From the NCBI RefSeq assembly GCF_000621445.1, contig NZ_KK211278.1, positions 124,001 through 188,000 on the forward strand: a DNA stretch of 64,000 nt, given 5' to 3'. Source of the DNA: Alkalihalobacillus bogoriensis ATCC BAA-922. Lineage in GTDB: Bacteria > Bacillota > Bacilli > Bacillales > Bacillaceae_F. The translations under genes and the position numbers were made by a program. The notes beneath the pieces are model-generated. The model made no database searches. It was given only the letters and a program-made list of their open reading frames with translations, and was not told the origin of the DNA. Positions 44,610-53,904 of the stretch are shown here, in pieces. How positions within the stretch are numbered: the stretch's first letter is position 1; the number at the start of each line of letters is the position of its first letter.

Positions 44610-45737
44610 ATGATGTTTCAACGAGATTTTAATCAAAATCCATTTATCGTTATATGGGAGCTTACGAGAGCATGTGAATTAAAATGTCTCCATTGCCGGG
44701 CAGAGGCACAATATCACCGACATCCACTTGAACTAACATTAGAAGAAGGAAAAAGATTGATTGATGATATATATGATATGGACAATCCTATGCTTGTGTT
44801 TACAGGTGGGGATCCACTCATGCGTCCTGACGTATATGATATTGCTGATTATGCGATAACAAAAGGTGTCCGTGTGTCAATGACGCCAAGTGCAACACCA
44901 AACGTAACAAAAGAAGCGATACAAAAAGCAAAGGATGTTGGTCTTGCACGGTGGGCTTTTAGCTTGGACGGGCCAACAGCTGAGATTCATGACCATTTTA
45001 GAGGGACAGAAGGCTCATTCCAATTAACAATGGATGCAATTCAGCATTTGCATCAGTTAGAAATTCCGATTCAAATTAATACTGTCATTTCTAGGTACAA
45101 TGTAGATGCCCTTGAAGAGATGGCCACATTAGTGGAAGAACTAAACTGCGTATTATGGAGTGTTTTTTTTCTTGTCCCAATTGGGCGTGGCAAAGAAACA
45201 GACATGATTTCACCAGCTGAACACGAGAGAGTGTTTCGATGGCTTCACAAATTAAGCAAAAAAGTACCGTTTGATATTAAAACAACCGCAGCCCAGCATT
45301 ACCGCCGTGTTGTCATTCAACAAAAAATGAAGGAAAAACAAAATAGAGAACAAACAATTGAGTATGAGGATGCACTGCAAAAAGGAATCACTACACCGTT
45401 TGATGGTTTAGGGCGTGCCCCAAAAGGCGTAAATGATGGCAATGGCTTTGTCTTTATTTCTCATATTGGTGATGTGTTCCCTAGTGGTTTGCTTCCTGTG
45501 AAGGCAGGCAATGTGAGAACAACGCCATTAGCTGATATTTACCGGGAATCTCCTATTTTTATAGATTTACGTAACCCTGATAAATATAAAGGGAAGTGTG
45601 GAGTGTGTGAGTTTCGTTTTGTTTGTGGAGGATCGCGGTCACGAGCGTATGCCATGACAGGTGATTATTTAGAAAGTGAACCGTTCTGTGTTTATATTCC
45701 AAAAGCAATGAGGGCAAGAGCGGAACAAAGGGAATAA
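44610..45737 (+). CDS. radical SAM/SPASM protein, AhbD/NirJ-like
   Basis: 375 residues from ATG 44610 with GGGGGAGGGAG upstream. The radical SAM [4Fe-4S] motif is CELKCLHC in ELTRACELKCLHCRAEAQ; FTGGDPLMRPD is the SAM-binding GGEP-like loop. The C-terminal SPASM cysteines are in KCGVCEFRFVCGGSRSRAYA and the later Cys of SEPFC. It resembles the AhbD/NirJ heme-modifying group and related SPASM maturases; its substrate is unproven. The Fnr-type promoter points to oxygen-limited expression. It ends 12 bp before the kinase gene. Confidence 0.85.
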   Translation: MMFQRDFNQNPFIVIWELTRACELKCLHCRAEAQYHRHPLELTLEEGKRLIDDIYDMDNPMLVFTGGDPLMRPDVYDIADYAITKGVRVSMTPSATPNVTKEAIQKAKDVGLARWAFSLDGPTAEIHDHFRGTEGSFQLTMDAIQHLHQLEIPIQINTVISRYNVDALEEMATLVEELNCVLWSVFFLVPIGRGKETDMISPAEHERVFRWLHKLSKKVPFDIKTTAAQHYRRVVIQQKMKEKQNREQTIEYEDALQKGITTPFDGLGRAPKGVNDGNGFVFISHIGDVFPSGLLPVKAGNVRTTPLADIYRESPIFIDLRNPDKYKGKCGVCEFRFVCGGSRSRAYAMTGDYLESEPFCVYIPKAMRARAEQRE

Positions 45738-45749
45738 CGGAGGAAAGAA

Positions 45750-46694
45750 ATGATGAGTGGACGTAAGGTTTTAAAGCAGTTTGGGTTCAACACCGAAGAG
45801 GAGCCCAATAGTATTTACCCTTTTTCACCTGTGTATCGGGTGAAAAAACAGGATAAAGAGTATATTGTAAAAAAAACACAAAAACCAATAGAGCGAGCGG
45901 AACGAGTGATTCACTATACGAAAATGTTAAAAGAGTCGGGGATTGCTGTTGTAACACCTGTTCACCTACAGAATGAGAATCCACAAACGATTGATGAGGA
46001 CGTTTATATTGTTTATTCTTTTATCGACGGCAAGCCTTATACTGGGACAGAGGATGAAATCTATCAGGCAGGAAAAATGTTGGGGGAGATTCATCGTGTA
46101 TCCCCTGAGGAAAACTACTATCAATTGCCAGGTTATGAAGTATTTAATTTTACAAAGGAAGAAGTCGAAGAAAGTGTACAAAAAATTAATACGATAGCAA
46201 ACAAAGTGAATGTAACAATTGATCATGAAAAACTCAAAGAAAAATTACTCGCGATTGTTGCTCAACAAGAAGAGCTTAAAGAGGGAGATTTATCTTATAT
46301 CGCTACGCCACATGACTTTAAAGCAAATAATTTAATTTATAATGATACGCCTTATTTAATTGATCCCGATAATGCGAGTTGGGTTCCAAAAATTTTCGAT
46401 TTAGCTCTTGTCCTATTATTGTTTCATAATGAGCATTCAACTGCTCCAAATGTTATTTTTACCCCAAGACAATGGGGAACCTTCCTTTCTGGCTATGGGG
46501 TATCATCTTCATTAACGGAAACAGATAAAGTTAATTGGACAAAAGCACTTGAGCATGTATTTTTAGATGAGGTCATGTGGCTATTGGCTGAATGTGAAGA
46601 AGATTGGTTTAATCCTGCACAAGTGACGCTGTTTTCAAGTTTACTTGAGTTGTTATTTGATTCTTCCGCCTATCCACTCACTATATCATCATAA
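45750..46694 (+). CDS. APH-family (CotS-like) small-molecule kinase
   Basis: 314 residues. The kinase catalytic loop is ATPHDFKANNLIY (HDxxxxN) and the metal Asp lies in PYLIDPDNAS; the N-lobe Lys is in KEYIVKKTQK. These fit the phosphotransferase enzyme family (APH/ChoK). Substrate unknown; nothing suggests antibiotic resistance in particular. GGAGGAAAG precedes ATG. Second gene of the radical SAM operon; a bidirectional terminator follows. Confidence 0.86.
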   Translation: MMSGRKVLKQFGFNTEEEPNSIYPFSPVYRVKKQDKEYIVKKTQKPIERAERVIHYTKMLKESGIAVVTPVHLQNENPQTIDEDVYIVYSFIDGKPYTGTEDEIYQAGKMLGEIHRVSPEENYYQLPGYEVFNFTKEEVEESVQKINTIANKVNVTIDHEKLKEKLLAIVAQQEELKEGDLSYIATPHDFKANNLIYNDTPYLIDPDNASWVPKIFDLALVLLLFHNEHSTAPNVIFTPRQWGTFLSGYGVSSSLTETDKVNWTKALEHVFLDEVMWLLAECEEDWFNPAQVTLFSSLLELLFDSSAYPLTISS

Positions 46695-46730
46695 CAAAAC
46701 CCGCTTGGGAAAAATCCAAGCGGGTTTGTT
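46695..46730. terminator. bidirectional terminator between kinase and ric genes
   Basis: AAACCCGCTTGG-GAAAAAT-CCAAGCGGGTTT, a perfect 12-bp stem with short T/A flanks on both sides. Confidence 0.9.
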
Positions 46731-46740
46731 GTCTTTATTA

Positions 46741-47454
46741 TTATGCGTATTGAGTAATGGCTCTTTTGAACAACACATTGTTTTCTAAGTGAATGTGCTC
46801 AAATAAATCTGATTCGAGATGTTCAAGACGTTGGTATACGAGGCGATACGTACCGCAAGCCCCTTCTGGAGGGGTAAAGTCATTTGTAACAGCTCGTAGT
46901 TCTTTTAATAGAGCACCAGCATGACTATGCTCTTGTTCTAGTTCGTCCACAATTTTTTTCAATTGACTTACAGTTTCTACTGTTGGTTGATGTTCTAATT
47001 CTAATAAAAGAGGGAAGTCTTCTGTTTCTTCTTTAATTAAATGCTGTTCTAGCTCAATGCGTAACTCATGATATAAGCGATGAATTTGAGCGAGATGTGG
47101 CTGGTCCGCACCATGTACGCGTAACACTTTTGTCACGTATGGACTTAATAAGGTTAACTCTTCATGTAAAAATCGGTGGTGTTTATTCATAATATAATCA
47201 ATTAACTCACGGAATGAAGCATGCTCCCATTCAATTCTTGATTCGTTCAACGCCATCGTTTCGTCGTATAGTTTATTTAAAGTTGTGATGACTTCTTCTG
47301 CGGATAACTTCCTTTCATTAATTGCTTCTATAAGTGGACGGTTTCCCCCACAACAAAAATCAATTCGATATCGTTTAAAAAGGTCACTCGCCTTTGGAAA
47401 CTTCGTGACGATTTCACCAACAATTGACGTTTCTGAAAATGTCTGTTCCATCAT
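46741..47454 (-). CDS. ric: iron-sulfur cluster repair di-iron protein Ric (ScdA/YtfE)
   Basis: 237 residues. N-terminal DUF542 domain with the FCCGGNRPL motif, then a hemerythrin-like di-iron domain with His/Glu ligands in HHRFLHEELTLL, HRLYHELRIELEQHLIKEE and the final EHIHLENNVLFKRA. Ric repairs Fe-S clusters damaged by nitric oxide or peroxide. The start ATG 47454 is 7 bp after GGAGG. It is divergent from the DUF1858-DUF438 pair and has its own Fnr-type box. Confidence 0.95.
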   Translation of the reverse strand: MMEQTFSETSIVGEIVTKFPKASDLFKRYRIDFCCGGNRPLIEAINERKLSAEEVITTLNKLYDETMALNESRIEWEHASFRELIDYIMNKHHRFLHEELTLLSPYVTKVLRVHGADQPHLAQIHRLYHELRIELEQHLIKEETEDFPLLLELEHQPTVETVSQLKKIVDELEQEHSHAGALLKELRAVTNDFTPPEGACGTYRLVYQRLEHLESDLFEHIHLENNVLFKRAITQYA

Positions 47455-47507
47455 ATTCTGGCCTCCAGTAGATTGATAAATTTAAATAATATATTGTTTC
47501 TACAAAA

Positions 47508-47550
47508 AGCATATCAATTTCTCATGCTTAATGATGTGAAATAAATCACA
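47508..47550 (-). promoter_or_regulatory. Fnr-type promoter of ric
   Basis: TGTGA-AATAAA-TCACA (47535-47550) is a perfect Fnr/CRP-type box. Read leftwards, a -10 TATGCT occupies 47513-47508, so the box is centred 41.5 bp from the predicted start near 47501. Confidence 0.82.
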
Positions 47551-47580
47551 ATATCTACATTTTAATTTCCTCTTTTATAG

Positions 47581-47623
47581 TGTGATACAGCTCACAAACA
47601 AAAAGATGACTTTCTGTTACATT
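47581..47623 (+). promoter_or_regulatory. Fnr-type promoter of the DUF1858-DUF438 genes
   Basis: TGTGA-TACAGC-TCACA (47581-47596) is a perfect Fnr/CRP-type box. A -10 TACATT at 47618-47623 again gives a distance of 41.5 bp from box centre to predicted start. Confidence 0.83.
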
Positions 47624-47661
47624 GTTATTGAGAATGAATATCATTGATAGAGGTGATTGAA

Positions 47662-47901
47662 ATGAAAACGATTGATTATAATCAGTCTGTTTATGAATTA
47701 ACGATACACTATCCTGAAATCATCGCAATTTTGCACGAGCTTGGTTTTGACCAAATTACAAAACCAGGGATGTTACAAACAGCTGGTCGAGTGATGACAA
47801 TCCCAAAAGGATGTCGGATGAAAGGAATCCCATTTGACCGAGTGAAAGAAACAATGAAAGCACATGGTTTTATGGAAAGGGAGGGGAAGGACAATGAGTG
47901 A
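47662..47901 (+). CDS. DUF1858 domain protein
   Basis: 79 residues from ATG 47662 with AGAGGTGAT upstream (TTG 47644 has none). The sequence VYELTIHYPEIIAILHELGF and the later ITKPGMLQTAGRVMTIPKGC are typical of DUF1858, which occurs with hemerythrin/DUF438 and Ric proteins. It overlaps the next gene by 8 bp, so translation is coupled. The protein is probably a partner of DUF438. Confidence 0.9.
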   Translation: MKTIDYNQSVYELTIHYPEIIAILHELGFDQITKPGMLQTAGRVMTIPKGCRMKGIPFDRVKETMKAHGFMEREGKDNE

Positions 47902-49123
47902 AATCATTAATAATCGCGAACAAGAAGAGGGAAAAGAACTGAATCGAAAAGACATGTTAAAAAAAATCATGAAGGACCTTCATGATGGGAGAAGCGTTGA
48001 TGAAGTGAAAGCTCAGTTTGAGGAAGCTGTAGGAAATATAACGGTTGAAGAAATATCAAAGCTTGAGCAAGCGCTAATGGAAGAAGAAGGGATTCCAGTT
48101 GAAGAAGTTCAACGCCTTTGTTCTGTTCATGCCTCAATTTTTAAAGGGTCGATTGATGATATTCATAGAAACACACAGGACGAAGAACCGCCGGGACATC
48201 CGGTCCATACGTTTAAATTAGAAAATAAAGAGATTGATTATCTGGTCAATTTCAAGCTCAAGCTCCATTATGAAAAATTTGAAAAAGAAGCTACTGATGA
48301 AGCTAGGTGGAAACTCATTGAAGATTTAAATTTACTACTTGATGTGGATAAACATTACAGTCGCAAAGAAAATTTACTGTTTCCTTATTTAGAAAAGTAC
48401 GGAATCTATGGACCAACAAAAGTCATGTGGGGCGTAGATGATATGATTCGAGCTGGTATTAAGGAAGTAAAGAAAAAATTACTTCATTATGATGGCAACA
48501 AACAGGCGGTGTTAGATGATTTAGATTATGTAATGAGAGAAACGGTTGAGATGATTTTTAAAGAGGAAAATATATTGTTTCCGATGGCATTAAACACGTT
48601 GACAGAAGATGAATGGGTAAAGATTGCTTATGAAAGTGATGAGATTGGGTATTGCTTAACATCTCCTACTGTCGAGTGGAAACCGGAGCGAAAAGAAGTG
48701 CAAGAAAGCAAATGGGCAGAAGGCATGATTCAGTTCGAAACGGGAAATGTCTCGGTAAAACAACTAGAGGCTATAATGAACCATTTACCAATTGATATCA
48801 CCTTTATTGATCAAGATGATGTCGTTCGGTACTTCTCTCATGGAAAAGAGCGAATTTTTGCTAGAACGAAAGCCGTAATTGGCAGAACCGTTCAAAATTG
48901 TCACCCTCCAAAAAGTGTTCATCTTGTTGAACAATTACTTATTGATTTTAAGTCTGGTGTGAAAGATAGTGAGGATTTTTGGATTCAATTTAAAGATAAA
49001 TTTGTATACATCCGTTATTTTGCGGTCCGTGATGAAAACGGGAAGTATATGGGAACGCTTGAGTTTACACAAAATATAAGTCCGATTCAAGACATAGAAG
49101 GAGAAAAGCGAATGCTTTCTTAA
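47894..49123 (+). CDS. DUF438/hemerythrin/PAS protein
   Basis: 409 residues from ATG 47894. Domains in order: DUF438 (about 20-85, LKKIMKDLHDGRSVDEVKAQ), a hemerythrin-like di-iron domain (about 100-240, with HPVHTFKLENKEID and DKHYSRKENLLFPYLEKYGI), and a PAS domain (about 290-400, ITFIDQDDVVRYFSHGKERI). The plan suggests a sensor or repair protein for oxygen or nitric oxide. Co-transcribed with DUF1858 under an Fnr-type promoter; strong terminator follows. Confidence 0.92.
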   Translation: MSEIINNREQEEGKELNRKDMLKKIMKDLHDGRSVDEVKAQFEEAVGNITVEEISKLEQALMEEEGIPVEEVQRLCSVHASIFKGSIDDIHRNTQDEEPPGHPVHTFKLENKEIDYLVNFKLKLHYEKFEKEATDEARWKLIEDLNLLLDVDKHYSRKENLLFPYLEKYGIYGPTKVMWGVDDMIRAGIKEVKKKLLHYDGNKQAVLDDLDYVMRETVEMIFKEENILFPMALNTLTEDEWVKIAYESDEIGYCLTSPTVEWKPERKEVQESKWAEGMIQFETGNVSVKQLEAIMNHLPIDITFIDQDDVVRYFSHGKERIFARTKAVIGRTVQNCHPPKSVHLVEQLLIDFKSGVKDSEDFWIQFKDKFVYIRYFAVRDENGKYMGTLEFTQNISPIQDIEGEKRMLS

Positions 49124-49127
49124 ATGA

Positions 49128-49164
49128 TAAAAGCCCCCAAATGCTCCACGGTTTGGGGCTTTTC
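49128..49164 (+). terminator. terminator of the DUF438 gene
   Basis: AAAAGCCCC(C)AAA pairs with TTTGGGGCTTTT. Confidence 0.9.
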
Positions 49165-49199
49165 ACGTCTCGTCATGTTACGGGAGGGAGGGGACGTAT

Positions 49200-49357
49200 C
49201 GGACATATATTCCGCTATTTTGTGAATGGAGGCCCTTTTTTCATCTCGTTCGGACATCTGTTCCGTTACTTCATGATTTTAGTGATAAAGACGTTCAGAT
49301 TTTCTACTTTAACGGTAAAAGAAGCCATTTCTATAGAAGTAACGGAATATATGTCCG
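49200..49357. repeat. interspersed repeat family A, copy 8 (2+1 layout)
   Basis: Direct units CGGACATATATTCCGCTA (49200) and CGGACATCTGTTCCGTTA (49251), inverted unit TAACGGAATATATGTCCG (49340). Only a trace (TTTAACGGTAAAAG, about 49308) remains where the third unit would be. Confidence 0.85.
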
Positions 49358-49375
49358 ATAGAATTGAGTAAATAC

Positions 49376-50575
49376 CTATTCTTTAATTTGATAATATAGC
49401 TCAGTCATATCTTTTCTAGTAAATATTTGTGGAACGGGATAGAGTGGATTGGCTTCCTGTAATGCTCGTTTTACCATTAATGGAATATCGCTTTCTACTA
49501 TACAATTGACTTGACTCGGAATTTCCATCATTGTATTTAGCTTCTTTATTTCTTCAATAAACGCTGCAGCCTTTTCCTCGGTTGTAATATAGGATTGTTT
49601 AATGCCAATGAGTTCCGCTAATTCGGCTAACGACTTGTGAACGGACTCACCGTATTTTTCTAACACATGAGGCAAGATGATGGCGTTCGCTAAACCATGA
49701 GGGTACGAATAAAATCCTCCGAGCTGATGTGCTATCGCATGAACGTTGCCGACATAGGCACGAGTAAACGCTAGTCCTGCTAAATAAGAAGCTTTTTGCA
49801 TATTTTGACGAGCCACAAGGTTGGAACCGTTTGAGTATGCCTCATATAAATTTTCAAAAATGAGCTGCACGGCGTCTCGACTATATTCTGTTGTTTCATT
49901 TGTATTTCCTTTTCCAATAAAAGCTTCAACCGCATGTGTTAACGCGTCCATACCTGTAGCTGCTGTAATATCGGGAGGAAGATTAATCGTAAGAACGGGG
50001 TCAAGTACGGCGACATCTGGAATTAAGGTATGATCATTAATTGCATATTTTTCTTGTGTGTCACGGTTTGAAACAACTGCTGCAAGAGTAGCTTCACTTC
50101 CTGTCCCTGCTGTTGTTGGAACGGAAACAAGAAAGGGAGTTTCTTTCCGAATCTTCAATTGTCCTTTCATTTGCTGGATCGTTTTTTGGGGCTTTGCGAT
50201 TCTAGCACCAACCGCTTTCGCACAATCGATCGGAGATCCCCCTCCAAAGGCAATAATCGCTTCACAATGATGGTCGCGATACATTTTGACGGCGTTTTCA
50301 ATTGTTTCAATAGTTGGGTTAGGAATAACATCGTCATATATAATATAATGAATGTTTTCGTTCTTTAAAGATTCGCATAATGGAGCGAGTAACCCAAGTG
50401 TAGTAATCCCTTTATCAGAAACAATGAAAACACACCGAAACTTTTTATCCTTTAATAGCGGGACAATTTCATAGAGACAATTGTCACCTTCGATTAAATG
50501 TGGTTGTCGCCAAGTTAAAAAGGAACTGATAAACTTTAAGATTCTCTGATACATTCTACAATATAATGTGTACAT
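49376..50575 (-). CDS. iron-containing (group III) alcohol dehydrogenase
   Basis: 399 residues. The Rossmann-like GGGSPIDCAKAVG (GGGSxxD) binds NAD(P); TTAGTGSEAT and the metal ligands in TGMDALTHAVEAF (Asp/His), GNVHAIAHQLGG and YPHGLANAIILP are present. Interconverts alcohols and aldehydes, possibly in fermentation. The N-terminal 20 residues (RMYQRILKFISSFLTWRQP) are an unusual extension before the normal start of the domain. AGAGGG precedes ATG. Lies next to the Fnr-regulated island but no Fnr box is seen upstream. Confidence 0.9.
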   Translation of the reverse strand: MYTLYCRMYQRILKFISSFLTWRQPHLIEGDNCLYEIVPLLKDKKFRCVFIVSDKGITTLGLLAPLCESLKNENIHYIIYDDVIPNPTIETIENAVKMYRDHHCEAIIAFGGGSPIDCAKAVGARIAKPQKTIQQMKGQLKIRKETPFLVSVPTTAGTGSEATLAAVVSNRDTQEKYAINDHTLIPDVAVLDPVLTINLPPDITAATGMDALTHAVEAFIGKGNTNETTEYSRDAVQLIFENLYEAYSNGSNLVARQNMQKASYLAGLAFTRAYVGNVHAIAHQLGGFYSYPHGLANAIILPHVLEKYGESVHKSLAELAELIGIKQSYITTEEKAAAFIEEIKKLNTMMEIPSQVNCIVESDIPLMVKRALQEANPLYPVPQIFTRKDMTELYYQIKE

Positions 50576-50764
50576 TGACGTCCCTCTTTCTATCTAATCT
50601 CTTTGTTTTATTATATACGATTTATAGTCAGTACAGTGAAAATTCTCGTTTTCTATTATTAGCTGGCAGTAAATGGTCAGTCTTGAAAAATAATTCTGTT
50701 AAAGAGGACTATTTGACTATATAATATTCTTACTACTAGTTTTTGATAAAGAGGAGAATAGCAA

Positions 50765-53700
50765 ATGAAACAAGTGCGATTATGGCTTTTTTTCGTTTTA
50801 TTTATGGTTTATCCGGTTTCAATCGGGTTTGCTGAATTTGGAGAAGATATACAAGACGAACCGGAACTAACGCAAGAAGAAGTATTGGAATATTTTGAAG
50901 AAGAGGGTATTTATAAAGAACAAGAACTGATTGTGAAATTTTTAGATAAGACATCAGAACAGCAAAGAGAAGAATTGATAAAGAAAACAGGAGCTAAAGA
51001 AATTCTGTACTTAGAATTAGGTCAGTTTTCTACACTAACATTGCCAAAACAGCTTGACATGGATGATGTAATTGAATTGTTACTACAAGAAGAGATAGTT
51101 GAGTTTGTAGAACCTAGTATTCAATTAGAGCATCTAGTAACACCAAAAGATCCGGGATATAGTAAGCAATGGTATTTGAAAAAAATACAAATGCCAAAAG
51201 CATGGGATATAACAAAAGGCTCTTCCAAAATCACGGTTGCTGTCATTGATACCGGGATCCAAACAAGTCATCCAGAATTTAAAGGCAAAATTGTAAAGCC
51301 ATATGATGTCGTCTATAATCGGAAGTCATTAATAGCAGAAGACCACGGAACACATGTGGCCGGTATTATTGGAGCAAAGATGGATGGCAAAGGTGTAACA
51401 GGTGTAGCACCAAATGTAAAGATTATGCCGATTAATGTGTTTTATGGTAACGGAACAACAGCTGATTTTGTCGCTGCTGGAATTGAATATGCTGTTGATA
51501 ATGGGGCAGATATCATCAATTTGAGTTTAGGTAGTCCGTATTATAGCTATATCGTAGATTACTATACAAGTTATGCGCTATCAAAAGGAGTACTTGTTAT
51601 CGCTGCTTCTGGGAATAGTGATACGAGTCGACCGATGTATCCAGCAGCACATGGAAGTGTTGTCGCTGTTTCCGCAACAAATAAAAATGATGTGATCACC
51701 TCTTTTTCAAATTATGGTAATTATATAGATGTTTCCGCTCCTGGACAATCGATCTATTCTACAAAGATAAATGGGAAATATGGGAATTTTGACGGGACAT
51801 CGATGGCTGCTCCAGTTGTAAGTGGGGTAGCCGCGTTAATTAAGTCAAGAAATCCGTATTTATCACCTCATGAGGTCTATGACATTATGAGCAAATCAGC
51901 AAAGGACTTAGGGGCTCCAGGCTGGGATCAATTTTATGGATATGGTCGCGTGGATGCGCAAAAAGCAATAGCGAATACCCGTGTTCCATTAACATCCATT
52001 AAAACACCGAACGCGACATTTACGGCAAAAGGAACAAACAACTTCAATATTTCATTTACAACGAATGGACAAGCAAATATTACTGTCCGACTAAAAGATT
52101 CAAATGGAAAAATCGTTAAAAAATTTATGACGAATCGAGCATCATCTGGTGGAAAGCAATCTTTTTCATGGGATGGAAAACTTGATAATGGAATTTATGC
52201 AAATGGAAATTATGTCATTGAAGTAAAAATGTCCAATGGCAAATTTACAAATACAAAGACAAAAAAAGTGAAGGTTGTAGACAAGGCACCGCCAATTCTA
52301 ACATTTTCTAAATCGTCATATGGATTTTCACCCAAAGTCAAAAATGACGTCAAACTTTCATTTGAGCTTAATCGAAAAGCAACGGTTACAGCAAAAGTAT
52401 ATGATGCAAACGGAAATGTGGTTAGAACTATTCTGAATAACAAATCTCTAAACGGTGGGAAACGCTCTGTTACATGGAACGGCAAAAATTCAAAAGGAAA
52501 TGTCGTTAAAGATGGAACGTATACGATTAAATTCACTTCGAAATCAACGAATAATTTAAAAAGCACAAAATCAATCAAGGTTGTCATTGATTCTAAAGTA
52601 GATGGTAAGGCCAAACTTAGCTCGACGACATTTAAATCAACCGGTGATAATAATCATAAAGCAACATTAGAGTTTACTGAAAATTTATATGTTAGTACAT
52701 TTATCATTAACGATAAAGGAACAAAAATCCGCCAACTATCAAATAATAAATTGTATAAACCAAAAAATCGTACATTTAACTGGGATGGAAAAGATGATAA
52801 AAACAAGCGAGTCAGTGAAGGAACGTATCGTTATTTGTTTGAAATTAAAGATAAATATGGCAATACGAAAACCGTCAGAAGCTCGAATGTAACGGTGCAA
52901 GATTGGTCAAAACCGACCATAACAAAATCAACGGACCTTGAATTTGTTAACAAAGGAACATCATTAACGATTCCTTACCAACTTGGAAAAGCAGGGAAAG
53001 TAACGATTCAAATTCATAATGGGTCCACATTAGTTCGTGAGCTTGAAACCAATGTGTCAAAATCTAAAGGAGCACACCAAGTGGTTTGGAACGGTAAAAA
53101 TGCTCAAGGCCAAGATGTTGCCGATGGCGTTTATCGTTATACGATTAAAGTCGTTGATAAATATGGGCAGCAAGTAGAACGAACTAGAAATATCACAGTT
53201 GCTTTTACAAATATCACTATTACGGCACCGGATGTAGTTCATTATGATGATTCGGGTTATTATTCTTCTGCACAAGTGTTCTATGAGCTTTCAGACGCAG
53301 CTTTAGTCACAATCAAGATTTATGATTATTATGGTGAGGAAGTTTATACAGTTCAATCAGATCAACAAATGAATAAAGGTATTAATCAGTTTATATGGGA
53401 TGGAGTGGCTGATTGGTATAGAGAATGGTACTTTGATGGATACACATATGAAATACAAGCAAAACCGTTACACGGAGGAAAGACAACAAAAGTAACAGGA
53501 GAGTTCTCTAATAGTGATGACCCTAAGTGGTTACTCGAGAAGAGCTATCAACTAAAACGACCAAATAGTTGGTCTGTCCCAAATGAATTGCTTTATAAAG
53601 TTAAAACGTCAGAAAATGTGACGTTAAAACTAACGGCATATCGATATTGGGATGACTATGAGGTATTTACAAAGACGTACTCTATTGCTAAAAATAAAGT

Positions 53701-53809
53701 AACGGACATTATTTATAAAAAGGATATGAGTCAAGATGAGTATTTCGACTATGAGTTGATATTCACTGACCGCTTAGGTAATAAATACGTTTATTTAATT
53801 GAAGAATAA
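50765..53809 (+). CDS. secreted subtilisin-like protease with FlgD Ig-like repeats
   Basis: 1014 residues. Signal peptide (1-23), an acidic propeptide with inhibitor I9-type features (IVKFLDKTSEQQREELIKKT), and an S8 domain from about 135 to 405: Asp162 (VAVIDTGIQ), His194 (AEDHGTHVAG), oxyanion Asn284 (IAASGN), Ser346 (DGTSMAAPV). The C-terminal 600 residues hold about five FlgD-type Ig repeats, recognisable by WDGKLDNGIYANGNYVIEV and WNGKNSKGNVVKDGTYTIKF-like endings. No SLH or sortase motif. AAAGAGGAGA precedes ATG. Confidence 0.93.
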   Translation: MKQVRLWLFFVLFMVYPVSIGFAEFGEDIQDEPELTQEEVLEYFEEEGIYKEQELIVKFLDKTSEQQREELIKKTGAKEILYLELGQFSTLTLPKQLDMDDVIELLLQEEIVEFVEPSIQLEHLVTPKDPGYSKQWYLKKIQMPKAWDITKGSSKITVAVIDTGIQTSHPEFKGKIVKPYDVVYNRKSLIAEDHGTHVAGIIGAKMDGKGVTGVAPNVKIMPINVFYGNGTTADFVAAGIEYAVDNGADIINLSLGSPYYSYIVDYYTSYALSKGVLVIAASGNSDTSRPMYPAAHGSVVAVSATNKNDVITSFSNYGNYIDVSAPGQSIYSTKINGKYGNFDGTSMAAPVVSGVAALIKSRNPYLSPHEVYDIMSKSAKDLGAPGWDQFYGYGRVDAQKAIANTRVPLTSIKTPNATFTAKGTNNFNISFTTNGQANITVRLKDSNGKIVKKFMTNRASSGGKQSFSWDGKLDNGIYANGNYVIEVKMSNGKFTNTKTKKVKVVDKAPPILTFSKSSYGFSPKVKNDVKLSFELNRKATVTAKVYDANGNVVRTILNNKSLNGGKRSVTWNGKNSKGNVVKDGTYTIKFTSKSTNNLKSTKSIKVVIDSKVDGKAKLSSTTFKSTGDNNHKATLEFTENLYVSTFIINDKGTKIRQLSNNKLYKPKNRTFNWDGKDDKNKRVSEGTYRYLFEIKDKYGNTKTVRSSNVTVQDWSKPTITKSTDLEFVNKGTSLTIPYQLGKAGKVTIQIHNGSTLVRELETNVSKSKGAHQVVWNGKNAQGQDVADGVYRYTIKVVDKYGQQVERTRNITVAFTNITITAPDVVHYDDSGYYSSAQVFYELSDAALVTIKIYDYYGEEVYTVQSDQQMNKGINQFIWDGVADWYREWYFDGYTYEIQAKPLHGGKTTKVTGEFSNSDDPKWLLEKSYQLKRPNSWSVPNELLYKVKTSENVTLKLTAYRYWDDYEVFTKTYSIAKNKVTDIIYKKDMSQDEYFDYELIFTDRLGNKYVYLIEE

Positions 53810-53816
53810 CAAGATG

Positions 53817-53850
53817 GTTGCTGTTGACGATTCTTAATCTCGACAGCAAC
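53817..53850 (+). terminator. terminator of the subtilase gene
   Basis: GTTGCTGTTGA pairs with TCGACAGCAAC (one G-U), followed by TTCCTCTTA; 8 bp after the stop. Confidence 0.75.
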
Positions 53851-53860
53851 TTCCTCTTAT

Positions 53861-53878
53861 GGACATGGGTTCCGTTAA
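53861..53878 (+). repeat. solo unit of repeat family A (copy 9)
   Basis: TGGACATGGGTTCCGTTA (53860-53877 approximately), a single direct unit with no inverted partner within 300 bp. Confidence 0.55.
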
Positions 53879-53904
53879 TGGTATGTATGAAAGGGGGAAT
53901 TTGG

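Noticed and set aside
45750-46694. Aminoglycoside resistance kinase
   Set aside because: Only the general APH fold is visible; the Fnr-linked context argues for a metabolic role.
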